From contig CBDEUC010000003.1 of NCBI GenBank assembly GCA_965243105.1, positions 1,364,001 through 1,428,000 of the forward strand: a DNA stretch of 64,000 bases, given 5' to 3'. The translations under genes and the position numbers were made by a program. The notes beneath the pieces are model-generated. The model saw nothing but the letters and a program-made list of their open reading frames with translations, did not search any database and was not told the DNA's origin. How positions within the stretch are numbered: position 1 is the stretch's first letter; each line of letters begins with the position of its first letter. Below, piece by piece: positions 43,209-51,770 of this stretch. Origin of the DNA: WLWS01 sp965243105 (GTDB lineage: Bacteria; Pseudomonadota; Gammaproteobacteria; Eutrophobiales; Eutrophobiaceae).

Positions 43209-44552
43209 ATGCTTGATAAAGTTGTCATAGCGAATCGTGGTGAGATCGCTCTTCGAATACTACGGGCCTGTCATGAGCTTGGTATAAAAACAGTCGCAGT
43301 ATTTTCTGAAATCGACCGCGAGCAAAAACACGTTTTCCTCGCCGATGAAGCTGTGTGTATTGGGCCTGCGCCGTCGGTGGACAGCTACCTGAATATTCCC
43401 GCCGTCATCAGTGCCGCAGAGGTAAGCGATGCTGTCGCGATACACCCCGGCTACGGCTTCCTTTCTGAAAACGCGGATTTTGCAGAGCGAGTGGAAAGTA
43501 GTGGCTTCATTTTTATCGGCCCGAGGGCGGAAACAATTCATGTCATGGGCGACAAGGTATCTGCAATCAAGACCATGAAGGATGCAGGCATACCCTGTGT
43601 GCCGGGATCCGATGGCCCGTTGACCAACGATATTGATGAAGCCTCAAAAATTGCCAGGGACATCGGCTACCCGGTCATTATCAAGGCATCTGGCGGAGGT
43701 GGCGGTCGTGGTATGCGCGTTGTCCACGCTGAAGCCTCGCTGCGTAATGCTATCTCCATGACTCGAAGCGAAGCTGCCGCAGCCTTTGGCAACGACATGG
43801 TCTACATGGAAAAATTTCTTGAACACCCGCGTCACATAGAAATCCAGGTGCTCGCTGATGAACATGGAAACGTTGTTCATCTTGGTGAAAGAGACTGCTC
43901 CATGCAAAGACGTCATCAAAAAGTGATCGAGGAGGCTCCTGCTCCCGGAATAAGTGAAGCGACTCGCAAGGAAATAGGCATGCGCTGTGTAGAAGCCTGC
44001 CGCGCAATAAACTATCGCGGAGCCGGGACCTTTGAATTTCTTTATGAGGATGGAAATTTCTACTTTATCGAAATGAATACCCGTGTCCAGGTGGAGCACC
44101 CCGTTACCGAGATGATCACCGGTGTGGATATTGTCAAGGAACAACTTCGCATCGCGGCAGGTGAGGAATTATCGATTCAGCAAAAGGATGTTCGCATCAA
44201 GGGTCATGCCATTGAGTGCAGGATCAATGCAGAAGACCCCGACACCTTTGTGCCTTCACCGGGAACCATTGAGCACTTTCATCCACCCGGTGGCCCTGGC
44301 GTCAGGGTAGAGACCCATGTCTACCAGGGGTATCGTGTTCCACCTCACTATGATTCCATGATTGGAAAGTTGATTGCTCATAGTGAAAACAGGGACCTCG
44401 CCCTGAAGCGCATGGAAATGGCCCTGTCGGAAATAGTCATTGAAGGAATAAAAACAAACATACCCCTGCACCAGCGCCTGGTGGATGACGCCGCCTTTGT
44501 CACTGGAGGCACTGACATTCATTACCTCGAAAACAAGCTGGGAATAAAGTAG
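43209..44552 (+). CDS. accC: Biotin carboxylase subunit of acetyl-CoA carboxylase
   Basis: AccC carboxylates the biotin on AccB with ATP and bicarbonate. The 447-residue protein begins with the carboxylase motif VVIANRGEIALRILRACHEL, then the ATP-grasp domain: IIKASGGGGGRGMRVVHAE (glycine-rich loop, about 158-176), GERDCSMQRRHQKVIEEAP, and the catalytic segment FIEMNTRVQVEHPVTE with the essential Glu and Arg near 288-300. C-terminal domain present. Length equals E. coli AccC (449). It precedes prmA by 13 bases. Confidence 0.97.
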   Translation: MLDKVVIANRGEIALRILRACHELGIKTVAVFSEIDREQKHVFLADEAVCIGPAPSVDSYLNIPAVISAAEVSDAVAIHPGYGFLSENADFAERVESSGFIFIGPRAETIHVMGDKVSAIKTMKDAGIPCVPGSDGPLTNDIDEASKIARDIGYPVIIKASGGGGGRGMRVVHAEASLRNAISMTRSEAAAAFGNDMVYMEKFLEHPRHIEIQVLADEHGNVVHLGERDCSMQRRHQKVIEEAPAPGISEATRKEIGMRCVEACRAINYRGAGTFEFLYEDGNFYFIEMNTRVQVEHPVTEMITGVDIVKEQLRIAAGEELSIQQKDVRIKGHAIECRINAEDPDTFVPSPGTIEHFHPPGGPGVRVETHVYQGYRVPPHYDSMIGKLIAHSENRDLALKRMEMALSEIVIEGIKTNIPLHQRLVDDAAFVTGGTDIHYLENKLGIK

Positions 44553-44565
44553 TTTATTTTTCAAT

Positions 44566-45462
44566 ATGCCCCTATTGCGTGTGGTCCTTGAATGCGGACA
44601 ACAGGACGTGGAAGCACTCTCCCACTTGCTTGAACAATTTGAAGCACATTCCATAAGTAGTGAAGCCTTAAGCGACGAGGCTCTTTTTGGCGGCGTGGGT
44701 GAAGATCCCGAGTACTGGACACGAACCGCGGTAACAGCACTTTTTGACGACAGTATTGATCTCGACATACTGCTGGCCTGTGCACGTAACCGGATTAATG
44801 ACGAACACTTAAGCTGCTCTCGCGTGGAAGCGGTCAAGGATGAAAACTGGTTAACGGCGCACCACGACGATGGCGCCATCATGGTATTTGGCGACAGGCT
44901 TTGCGTGAAACCGGACTGGGCAGAATGTGATAAAGAGTGGCCTGTCACGCTATTGCTCGACCCAGGTCTTGCCTTTGGGACAGGTCGGCATGAAACAACA
45001 GCGCTATGCCTGGAATGGCTGTCGATGCAACAGCTGAATGGGCGGAGTGTTATAGACTATGGCTGCGGCTCGGGGATTCTTGGCATTGCGGCTGCACTGC
45101 TCGGTGCCAATGAAGTCCACGCTTTTGACATAGACCCCCAGGCCTTGCTGGCAACGGCACAGAACGCCGGGAAAAACAGCGTTTCTGAAAGGGTCTCCGT
45201 GTGCCAGTCTGCTTCCACCATACCAACAGCGGATATTCTGCTGGCCAATATTCTCCTCAACCCTCTCATCGAGCTGGCACCCGGTTTCGCGAGGCTGCTG
45301 CAGGAAAACGGCCAGCTGGTACTGTCCGGCATACTTTCCACCCAGGTTGATGACTGTTTGGCAGCGTTTGCGCCCTGGTTTACCATGACAGAACCTTCTT
45401 TCAACGAGGAATGGGCCATGCTTGAAGGAAGACGCAACAGCAACGAGACCCTGGAGAGCTGA
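44566..45462 (+). CDS. prmA: Ribosomal protein L11 methyltransferase
   Basis: PrmA trimethylates lysines and the N-terminus of ribosomal protein L11. The 298-residue protein has an N-terminal substrate-binding domain (to about 105), the hinge LLDPGLAFGTGRHETTALCL, motif I VIDYGCGSGILGIAAALLGA (SAM-binding), the acidic motif II HAFDIDPQAL, and motif IV ILLANILLNPLIELAP. Length matches E. coli (293). The order accB-accC-prmA is conserved in Gammaproteobacteria. Confidence 0.95.
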   Translation: MPLLRVVLECGQQDVEALSHLLEQFEAHSISSEALSDEALFGGVGEDPEYWTRTAVTALFDDSIDLDILLACARNRINDEHLSCSRVEAVKDENWLTAHHDDGAIMVFGDRLCVKPDWAECDKEWPVTLLLDPGLAFGTGRHETTALCLEWLSMQQLNGRSVIDYGCGSGILGIAAALLGANEVHAFDIDPQALLATAQNAGKNSVSERVSVCQSASTIPTADILLANILLNPLIELAPGFARLLQENGQLVLSGILSTQVDDCLAAFAPWFTMTEPSFNEEWAMLEGRRNSNETLES

Positions 45463-45468
45463 CCCGCG

Positions 45469-46614
45469 ATGATGTTTACAAGTTGCCCGGAATGTAGCAG
45501 GCAGTTTCGTGTTCGAGCCAGGCAACTGGCAGCAGCAGAGGGACTCGTGCAGTGTGGGTATTGCGGCAAGCAGTTTAATGCCCTCGATCGTCTTTACGAC
45601 AAGCCTGTCGTGCTTGATCCCCCTGCGACGCCCGCCATGGACCCGTCACCACCACCCCCGGTGGCGCCACTTACGGAACAGGTACAGCAGGATGCCGTTC
45701 CGCTTTCCAGTGAAATACCTGTAGCTGAGCCCGCGGCCCCTGCGCCGCCGGAAGAAGAGCCCGAGTTCGATATTCCGGAAGAGGAAATTGTGGAGCAAAA
45801 GCCCCCGGCATTTTTACCAGTTGAAGAACCCCGGGACGACATTATCAATTTTGATGTTTCTGAGACTGAAAATACATCCAGGGACGCCGGCCCGGCCAAG
45901 GACGATTTGCCCTCTTCCGAAGAGGATGCCGCGGAAACCCCTTTGAACGACTTCGTGTCGCCTGGCAGCGAGACCGCCCCGGGTGAGGAAGTGAATGACG
46001 AGGAGAGCGACCTGCCTGCGCTTGAGCCTGTAGCTGAGCTCGATGATGACCACGAGGTAGAACCTGTCATCGCCGAAGCGGCAGAGCCTGAGTACGCTTT
46101 CCCCGAGGAACTCATCGAGGAAGAGGAAATCAGGGCCGGCTGGGTATCACGACTATTGTGGACTCTCGGGATACTGCTGTTGTTAAGCGCAGGTGCTGCG
46201 CAGGCAGCCTGGTTTAACCGGGACATGTTACTGAGCCGCTACCCGGAGCTGTTGCCCTATGCAAAACGTATCTGCCAGGAGTTTCAGTGCACCCTGGTTC
46301 GCAACAGGAACATTTCAGCTATCAAGCTGGTAAACAGGGATGTAAGGGTTCACCCACGTTACGAAGATGCCTTGCTGGTTAATGCCACCATAACCAACCT
46401 CTCGAAATATACCCAGAGATTTCCCACCGTCCTGCTCACGCTTTACGACCCCAACGGCGACATAATGGGTTATCGAAAGATTCCGCCGGAAGATTACCTG
46501 GACGACAGCATTGATATTGAAGCGGGAATGGCAAGCAACGCGCCAATTCACTTTGTCTTTGAAGTCGCGAACGAAACCAGGGATGCAGTCAGTTTTGAAT
46601 TCGATTTTCTTTGA
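45469..46614 (+). CDS. Zinc-ribbon and DUF3426 membrane protein
   Basis: The 381-residue protein has an N-terminal zinc ribbon of the MJ0042 type (SCPECSRQFRV and VQCGYCGKQFNAL, four Cys), a long Pro/Glu/Asp-rich low-complexity linker (about 45-220), one membrane helix (LLWTLGILLLLSAGAAQAAW), and a C-terminal extracytoplasmic DUF3426 domain with NATITNLSKYTQRFPTVLLT. This family occupies the same place between prmA and dusB in many Gammaproteobacteria; its function is unknown. Starts at 45469 or the adjacent ATG at 45472 are equivalent. prmA ends six bases before. Confidence 0.85.
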   Translation: MMFTSCPECSRQFRVRARQLAAAEGLVQCGYCGKQFNALDRLYDKPVVLDPPATPAMDPSPPPPVAPLTEQVQQDAVPLSSEIPVAEPAAPAPPEEEPEFDIPEEEIVEQKPPAFLPVEEPRDDIINFDVSETENTSRDAGPAKDDLPSSEEDAAETPLNDFVSPGSETAPGEEVNDEESDLPALEPVAELDDDHEVEPVIAEAAEPEYAFPEELIEEEEIRAGWVSRLLWTLGILLLLSAGAAQAAWFNRDMLLSRYPELLPYAKRICQEFQCTLVRNRNISAIKLVNRDVRVHPRYEDALLVNATITNLSKYTQRFPTVLLTLYDPNGDIMGYRKIPPEDYLDDSIDIEAGMASNAPIHFVFEVANETRDAVSFEFDFL

Positions 46615-46875
46615 AGTAATTTCTTAAGAAAATATATTTTTCACGCTATTGGCAGCCGTGCCATTTCAAAAATGACATCTATGAAGTTGTGTCGTTTCAA
46701 TGTGTTGTTGACGGGCCTTAAAAATTACTCGAATTAAGCTTGCTAATGTTGTGAAAGTGACACTGGCAAAAATTTAATCCGCAACAAAGGAACTGCTTTT
46801 ATCCTGTCATAATAGCCGCTATTATTGCCAGCAAAATAACCGCCAGTAGTTAATAAGAAGCGGTAGTCAGCCCGG
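46615..46875. other. Non-coding leader region before dusB-fis
   Basis: 261 bases with no supportable gene. This is where the dusB-fis promoter should lie, a promoter that is growth-rate controlled in E. coli. AT-rich stretches and CATAAT-like hexamers (about 46806-46812) occur, but I do not see a -35/-10 pair good enough to name. Confidence 0.4.
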
Positions 46876-47859
46876 ATGAAAATAGGTTCTCACGTACTCA
46901 CGAATAATCTTGTCCTTGCGCCCATGGCGGGTGTTACAGATAAGCCCTTTCGTCGACTCTGTAAAGAGGCAGGCGCAGGTATGCTCGTGTCTGAAATGAT
47001 CAGTTCTGATGTGTCTCTTTACAACACGCGCAAGTCAAGACAGCGACTTGATCACTCCGGTGAAGCATCGCCTGTTGTTGTGCAGATTGCAGGCGCGGAT
47101 CCAAAAATGATGGCGGAGGCTGCTCGCTTCAACGTCGCACATGGCGCCGACATCATTGACATCAACATGGGTTGCCCGGCAAAGAAAGTTTGTCGCCAGG
47201 CGGCCGGGTCAGCACTGATGCAGGATGAAGCGCTGGTATCAAGAATACTGTCAGCGATAGTTGAAGCGGTGAAAATCCCGGTAACCCTGAAGATGAGAAC
47301 CGGCTGGGATCTCGAACACAAGAATGCCCCTGCTATCGCCAGGATTGCCGAAGACGCTGGTATTCAAGCACTCACTATCCATGGCCGCAGTCGCGCCTGC
47401 GCCTTTCGAGGTATTGCAGAACACGAGACGACGGCGCTGGTAAAAGATTCAGTGTCCATCCCGGTCATTGCAAATGGTGATATTTGCACACCGCAGGATG
47501 CCGAGCGCGTCCTGCGAATCACTTCTGCTGACGGACTCATGATTGGTCGTGCGGCCCAGGGCAACCCGTGGATATTTGGCCAGGTCGAGCATTACCTTAA
47601 TACAGGGGAGTTATTGCCTGCACCAAGCGCCAGGGAAGTTAAGCGGGTCCTTTGTGGCCATCTTGAAAGTCTTTATGGTTTCTATGGTGAGTATCTCGGT
47701 GTCCGAATCGCCAGGAAGCACATTGGCTGGTATTGCCGCGACAGGAATGACGCGCATGCCATGTTAAAACTGGTGAACAGGGCAGAAAACTGCCAGGAAC
47801 AGCTCGGCTTCGTTGGCGACTTTTTTGACCAGCTGCAGGACAGGAAACTTGCCGCATGA
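46876..47859 (+). CDS. dusB: tRNA-dihydrouridine synthase B
   Basis: An FMN enzyme reducing uridine to dihydrouridine in tRNA (U17 in E. coli). The 327-residue protein has the TIM-barrel start LAPMAGVTDKPFRRLCKEAG, the FMN site IIDINMGCPAKKVCRQAAGS containing the catalytic Cys of MGCPAK(K)VC, VTLKMRTGWD, the phosphate loop GLMIGRAAQGNPWIF and helical C-terminal domain. dusB is cotranscribed with fis: they overlap by four bases (ATGA), as in E. coli and Pseudomonas. Confidence 0.96.
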   Translation: MKIGSHVLTNNLVLAPMAGVTDKPFRRLCKEAGAGMLVSEMISSDVSLYNTRKSRQRLDHSGEASPVVVQIAGADPKMMAEAARFNVAHGADIIDINMGCPAKKVCRQAAGSALMQDEALVSRILSAIVEAVKIPVTLKMRTGWDLEHKNAPAIARIAEDAGIQALTIHGRSRACAFRGIAEHETTALVKDSVSIPVIANGDICTPQDAERVLRITSADGLMIGRAAQGNPWIFGQVEHYLNTGELLPAPSAREVKRVLCGHLESLYGFYGEYLGVRIARKHIGWYCRDRNDAHAMLKLVNRAENCQEQLGFVGDFFDQLQDRKLAA

Positions 47860-48152
47860 ATGCCGCGAAGAAAAAGACAAAGGGAAAGGCGAAGAAAACC
47901 CGTAACAAGCAACCGAAAAAAAACGGTTGCCTGAGCGATAACGTGCGCGAAGCGATGGAAAGGTATTTCAACGACATGGACGGACACGAACCAAGCAACC
48001 TGCACGAATTGATCATGTCGCAGGTAGAAAAGCCGCTGATTGAAAGCGTCATGACAAATACACGTGGTAATGTCAGCCGTGCCGCACAGGTACTCGGTCT
48101 TAATCGAGCCACCCTGCGCTCCAGGCTGCAGAAATACGGGCTGGACAAGTAA
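47856..48152 (+). CDS. fis: DNA-binding protein Fis with lysine-rich N-terminus
   Basis: Fis bends DNA and regulates rRNA promoters and recombination. The 98-residue protein matches Fis over residues about 28-98: EAMERYFNDMDGHEPSNLHE, VEKPLIESVMTNTRGNVSRA and the helix-turn-helix AAQVLGLNRATLRSRLQKYG. The first 24 residues are strongly basic (NAAKKKTKGKAKKTRNKQPK) and replace the E. coli N-terminal beta-hairpin, which activates Hin/Gin invertases. Regulation of rRNA genes by this protein is therefore plausible but invertase activation is doubtful. Confidence 0.95.
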   Translation: MNAAKKKTKGKAKKTRNKQPKKNGCLSDNVREAMERYFNDMDGHEPSNLHELIMSQVEKPLIESVMTNTRGNVSRAAQVLGLNRATLRSRLQKYGLDK

Positions 48153-48188
48153 TTGTTTAGCACCCCTTTTCCCGGGAATCACTAAGCC

Positions 48189-49748
48189 GTGTCCAGGGTT
48201 TCCTGCGCACTGGTCAGCGTATCAGATAAAACCGGCATTGTTTCTTTTTGCCAGGAACTACATAGCCTTGGTATAAAAATACTGTCCACGGGCGGTACCG
48301 CAAAACTGCTGCAGGATAACGATGTCAGCGTCACCGAGGTCTCCGAGCATACCGGCTTCCCCGAGATCATGGATGGCCGGGTAAAGACACTTCACCCCAG
48401 GATTCACGGTGGGCTGCTGGCAAGACGCGGGCAGGATGACGCTGTCATGGAAGAAAATGATATTGAAGCCATAGACCTGGTCGTGGTTAATTTATATCCC
48501 TTTGAAGCCACCATCAGCCGGCCCGAGTGCACCCTCGAAGAAGCAATTGAAAACATCGATATCGGTGGCCCGACCATGCTTCGAGCCGCGGCAAAAAACC
48601 ATGCCCATGTAGGTGTCGTTGTTGATCACGGTGACTACGATAGCGTGCTGGAAGAATTAAAGAGTAGTGGCGGCCTCGAAGATGAGCTTCGCTTCCGGCT
48701 TGCACAGAAGGTGTTTTCCCATACCGCCAACTACGATGCCGCGGTGTCAAACTACCTCACCGCCATTACCCCTGGCGGCGAATACCTGGATTTCCCGGAG
48801 AGCTTTTCAATGCAGTTTCACAAGCTGCAGGGAATGCGTTACGGGGAAAACCCGCACCAGTCCGCCAGCTTCTACAGGCAACTGGAAGTCCCCGAAGGCA
48901 CCCTTGCCTACGCAAAGCAGCTGCAGGGCAAGGAGCTGTCCTATAACAACGTCGCAGATTCGGACGCTGCCCTTGAGTGTGTCATGGCGTTTGAAGAACC
49001 CGCATGCGTTATAGTGAAGCATGCCAACCCCTGCGGCGTCGCTGTCGCAAATGACATCAGGAAAGCCTATGACCTGGCCTATGCGACCGACCCGACTTCT
49101 GCGTTTGGTGGCATCATTGCCTTTAACCGCGACCTGGATGCAGAGACAGCAAAAGAAATTATCGAGCGGCAGTTTTCCGAAGTGATAATTGCACCGGGCG
49201 TGGATGATGCAGCACTTCAAGCTACATCGGCCAGGCAAAACATCCGCGTACTGGCAGTTGGCAAAAGAGCTGCAAGCATTCAACAGCTGGAGTTAAAAAG
49301 GGTCAGTGGTGGTCTGCTGGTACAGGACGGTGATGATGGCACTATCAGCATGGACGACCTGCAGATTGTCAGCCAGCGTAAACCCGATGACGCCGAGATG
49401 GCAGACCTGTTGTTTGCATGGAAAGTGGTGAAATACGTAAAGTCGAACGCCATTATTTATGCGAAAAATGGGCAGACCATCGGTATCGGCGCGGGACAGA
49501 TGAGTCGTGTCTACAGCGCGCGAATTGCCGCCATAAAGGCGGAGGACGAGGGTCTGCAGGTGGCCGGTTCAGTGATGGCCTCGGATGCATTCTTTCCTTT
49601 TCGCGACGGCATCGATTCCGCCGCAAAGGTGGGCATCAGGGCTGTGATTCAGCCGGGCGGATCGGTAAAGGATGATGAAGTGATTGCCGCCGCGAACGAG
49701 CACGGGATAGCCATGGTTTTCACCGGCATGCGACATTTTCGCCATTAA
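48189..49748 (+). CDS. purH: Bifunctional AICAR transformylase/IMP cyclohydrolase
   Basis: PurH catalyses the last two steps of IMP synthesis. The 519-residue protein has the N-terminal IMP cyclohydrolase domain, starting with CALVSVSDKTGIVSF and containing FPEIMDGRVKTLHPRIHGGL and VVVNLYPFEATI, and the C-terminal formyltransferase domain with MRYGENPHQSASFY and the active-site region VIVKHANPCGVAVA. The end reads HGIAMVFTGMRHFRH, typical of PurH. The start is GTG at 48189. purD follows after a 164-base structured gap instead of the short spacing seen in E. coli. Confidence 0.97.
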   Translation: MSRVSCALVSVSDKTGIVSFCQELHSLGIKILSTGGTAKLLQDNDVSVTEVSEHTGFPEIMDGRVKTLHPRIHGGLLARRGQDDAVMEENDIEAIDLVVVNLYPFEATISRPECTLEEAIENIDIGGPTMLRAAAKNHAHVGVVVDHGDYDSVLEELKSSGGLEDELRFRLAQKVFSHTANYDAAVSNYLTAITPGGEYLDFPESFSMQFHKLQGMRYGENPHQSASFYRQLEVPEGTLAYAKQLQGKELSYNNVADSDAALECVMAFEEPACVIVKHANPCGVAVANDIRKAYDLAYATDPTSAFGGIIAFNRDLDAETAKEIIERQFSEVIIAPGVDDAALQATSARQNIRVLAVGKRAASIQQLELKRVSGGLLVQDGDDGTISMDDLQIVSQRKPDDAEMADLLFAWKVVKYVKSNAIIYAKNGQTIGIGAGQMSRVYSARIAAIKAEDEGLQVAGSVMASDAFFPFRDGIDSAAKVGIRAVIQPGGSVKDDEVIAAANEHGIAMVFTGMRHFRH

Positions 49749-49756
49749 AAAATGCA

Positions 49757-49870
49757 CTTTTTTCGCGATTGCTTTGTCAGCGCTGTGCTCGAATCCTCAT
49801 GTATGCATCTATACACTCCGGTTCTGTGCGCAGCGCTTCCTCGCACTCACAAAAAAATCGCGATTTTTTG
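49757..49870. repeat. Long imperfect hairpin in the purH-purD gap
   Basis: Two complementary arm pairs nest here: TCGCGATT (left, about 49766-49775) with AATCGCGA (right), and AGCGCTGTGC with GCGCAGCGCT (10 bp, one wobble) inside. The right end is AAAAAATCGCGATTTTTT (49852-49869), itself a perfect 18-bp palindrome. The centre contains CCTCATGTATGCATCTATAC followed by ACTCCGGTTC. It could be a transcript structure that uncouples purD from purH, or a repetitive element. It is not a tRNA. Confidence 0.55.
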
Positions 49871-49912
49871 GTTTATCCTGCCTGTTTATTTCACTTTGTT
49901 TAAATTGAAAAA

Positions 49913-51211
49913 ATGAAAGTACTGATCGTCGGTGGTGGTGGCAGGGAGCATGCCCTGGCCTGGAAAGCAGCTCAATCGCGCGATGTCTCCCGGGTATTTG
50001 TCGCTCCCGGTAACGCCGGCACCGCGCAGGAAAACAAGGTCATCAATGTTGATATCGGTGCAGAGGATATCCAGGGGCTAAAGAAATTTGCCACGGAGCA
50101 GCAAGTTGAGCTGACCATCATCGGGCCTGAAATGCCGCTTGTTGAAGGTATTGTCGACGAATTCACTACAGCTGGCCTGGCCTGTTTCGGTCCATCAAGG
50201 AAGGCTGCTCGACTGGAAGGCTCAAAGGCCTTTAGCAAGGAATTCCTTCAACGCCATAACATTCCAACGGCGCAATATGGCCACTTTACCGATACCGGCA
50301 AGGCTGTTGAATACATAAAACAGGTGGGTGCACCTATCGTGGTCAAGGCCGATGGCCTGGCGGCAGGTAAAGGTGTCATTGTTGCCATGGATGAGAAGCA
50401 GGCTATTGATGCTGTGACAGATATGCTTGAAGGCAACCGCTTCGGAGAGGCGGGTCACAGTGTTGTCATAGAAGAGTTTTTAGAGGGAGAGGAAGCCAGT
50501 TTTATCGTTATCTGTGATGGCGAGCACTGTCTTCCACTGGCCAGTTCACAGGACCACAAGGCCCGCGATGATGGTGATTCCGGTCCCAATACAGGCGGCA
50601 TGGGAGCCTATTCACCAGCACCGGTTGTTGACGAGCTGATGCATGAAAAAATCATGCGGCAGGTCATTATGCCGGCCGTTGAAGGCATGAAGGCCGATGG
50701 CAGCCCCTACCGTGGTTTCCTGTACGCGGGAATCATGATCACCCCCGCCGGGGAACCCAGGGTGCTTGAGTTCAATTGCCGCTTTGGCGATCCCGAAACA
50801 CAGCCCATCATGATGCGACTCAAGAGCGATCTCGTTTCCCTGTGCCTTGCCGCCACCGAGGGACGTCTGTCCGGGCTTGAAATTGAATGGGACACGCGCG
50901 CTGCCCTGGGTGTTGTAATGGCGTCGGCAGGTTACCCGGAAAGCGCCAGCAAGGGGGACGTGATCACGGGCATTGATGCAGTCGATGATGACAACGTAAA
51001 GGTATTCCACGCTGGTACCGGTCAGCTGGAAGACAAGCTTGTCACGGCAGGAGGTCGCGTCCTCTGTGTTACCAGCCTGGGACAAACGGTTGCCGAGGCC
51101 CAGCAATTGAGTTACCGGGGTGTTGATCAAATCCAGTGCGAAGGCATGTTTTGCCGTCGCGATATTGGCTACCGTGCAGTTGATCGCGAAAAAACAGCTC
51201 CCGGCGGTTAA
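49913..51211 (+). CDS. purD: Phosphoribosylamine-glycine ligase
   Basis: PurD joins phosphoribosylamine and glycine with ATP to give GAR in purine synthesis. The 432-residue ATP-grasp protein starts with KVLIVGGGGREHALAWKAAQ and shows IGPEMPLVEGIVDEF, FSKEFLQRHNIPTA, the ATP-binding IVVKADGLAAGKGVIVAMDE, DHKARDDGDSGPNTGGMGAY and the metal-binding RVLEFNCRFGDPETQ. Length is normal. A terminator-like hairpin follows about 90 bases downstream. Confidence 0.97.
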   Translation: MKVLIVGGGGREHALAWKAAQSRDVSRVFVAPGNAGTAQENKVINVDIGAEDIQGLKKFATEQQVELTIIGPEMPLVEGIVDEFTTAGLACFGPSRKAARLEGSKAFSKEFLQRHNIPTAQYGHFTDTGKAVEYIKQVGAPIVVKADGLAAGKGVIVAMDEKQAIDAVTDMLEGNRFGEAGHSVVIEEFLEGEEASFIVICDGEHCLPLASSQDHKARDDGDSGPNTGGMGAYSPAPVVDELMHEKIMRQVIMPAVEGMKADGSPYRGFLYAGIMITPAGEPRVLEFNCRFGDPETQPIMMRLKSDLVSLCLAATEGRLSGLEIEWDTRAALGVVMASAGYPESASKGDVITGIDAVDDDNVKVFHAGTGQLEDKLVTAGGRVLCVTSLGQTVAEAQQLSYRGVDQIQCEGMFCRRDIGYRAVDREKTAPGG

Positions 51212-51228
51212 AAATATTTAAATTACAG

Positions 51229-51257
51229 TTGGATTCAGGCGAGTAACATAGGATAAT
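51229..51257 (+). promoter_or_regulatory. Sigma70-like promoter between purD and the HU-like gene
   Basis: TTGGAT (51229-51234) and GATAAT (51252-51257) are separated by exactly 17 bases. Transcription would start near 51264, upstream of a strong terminator at 51303-51340 and the HU-like gene at 51377. This suggests a short leader RNA or an attenuated promoter for that gene. Confidence 0.45.
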
Positions 51258-51302
51258 CACCGCGCCTTAGGGGAGTTAACTAAAGGGCAATAATTTTTCA
51301 GT

Positions 51303-51340
51303 CGCCGTTTCGAGGTTTTCGAAACGGCGGTTTATTTTTA
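51303..51340 (+). terminator. Strong rho-independent terminator before the HU-like gene
   Basis: CGCCGTTTCGA (51303-51313) pairs perfectly with TCGAAACGGCG (51319-51329) around the loop GGTTT, followed by a T-rich tail (GTTTATTTTT). It could end the purD transcript or a ~75-base RNA from the promoter at 51229. Confidence 0.85.
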
Positions 51341-51376
51341 ACATTCAAAACAACCTGGAATTTAAAGAGGTATAAC

Positions 51377-51709
51377 ATGGCGAAAAAACCAGCTGCAATA
51401 GCAACCAAACAAACAAAGTCACAAATCCTTAGCACACTCGCAGAGGACACCGGTTTAACAAAGAAAGAAGTAGCGGCAGTAATGGACGCTATGGCAGACC
51501 TGGCCCACAGGCATCTTAAGAAGAAAGGTTCTGGTGAGTTTACCGTTCCTTCTCTTGGTATTAAATTACGCCGTGTAATGAAGCCAGCCCGCAAGGCCCG
51601 CAAGGGAATCAATCCTTTCACCGGTGAAGAAATCATGATCAAGGCCAAGCCTGCAACCACCAGCGTTCGTGCAGTCGCACTGAAAGCTATCAAGGATGCA
51701 GTAGCCTAA
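51377..51709 (+). CDS. HU-family DNA-binding protein
   Basis: A 110-residue histone-like protein. It has the HU/IHF helical part (KSQILSTLAEDTGLTKKEVA and AAVMDAMADLAHRHLKKKGS), a short beta body (EFTVPSLGIKLRRVMKPARK) and the conserved arm region RKGINPFTGEEIMIKAKPAT, ending in RAVALKAIKDAVA. The N-terminal Lys/Ala extension (AKKPAAIATKQTK) and the missing classical HU arm details place it in a divergent HU group found in pseudomonads and relatives. AAAGAGG precedes the ATG by about six bases. It should bind and compact or bend DNA; its specific role is not known. Confidence 0.9.
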   Translation: MAKKPAAIATKQTKSQILSTLAEDTGLTKKEVAAVMDAMADLAHRHLKKKGSGEFTVPSLGIKLRRVMKPARKARKGINPFTGEEIMIKAKPATTSVRAVALKAIKDAVA

Positions 51710-51733
51710 AAGCCGGCTTAAATAGCTTTATTG

Positions 51734-51770
51734 AAAGGCCGTTTGCCCTCAGGGCAAGCGGCCTTTTTTT
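51734..51770 (+). terminator. Terminator after the HU-like gene
   Basis: AAAGGCCGTTTGCCCT and AGGGCAAGCGGCCTTT pair over about 15 bp with one G-U pair, followed by seven T residues. It lies 25 bases after the HU stop and abuts the hisH stop codon on the other strand, so it also separates the convergent genes. Confidence 0.88.

Noticed and set aside
45594..46226. Long Ser/Gly-rich open frame on the minus strand
   Set aside because: It is the complement of the Pro/Glu/Asp-rich linker of the DUF3426 protein; low-complexity coding DNA often leaves an open opposite frame, and there is no start context.
49778..49850. tRNA-like text in the purH-purD gap (CTCGAATCC resembles a T-arm)
   Set aside because: There is no acceptor stem, anticodon arm or CCA-proximal pairing at the right distances.
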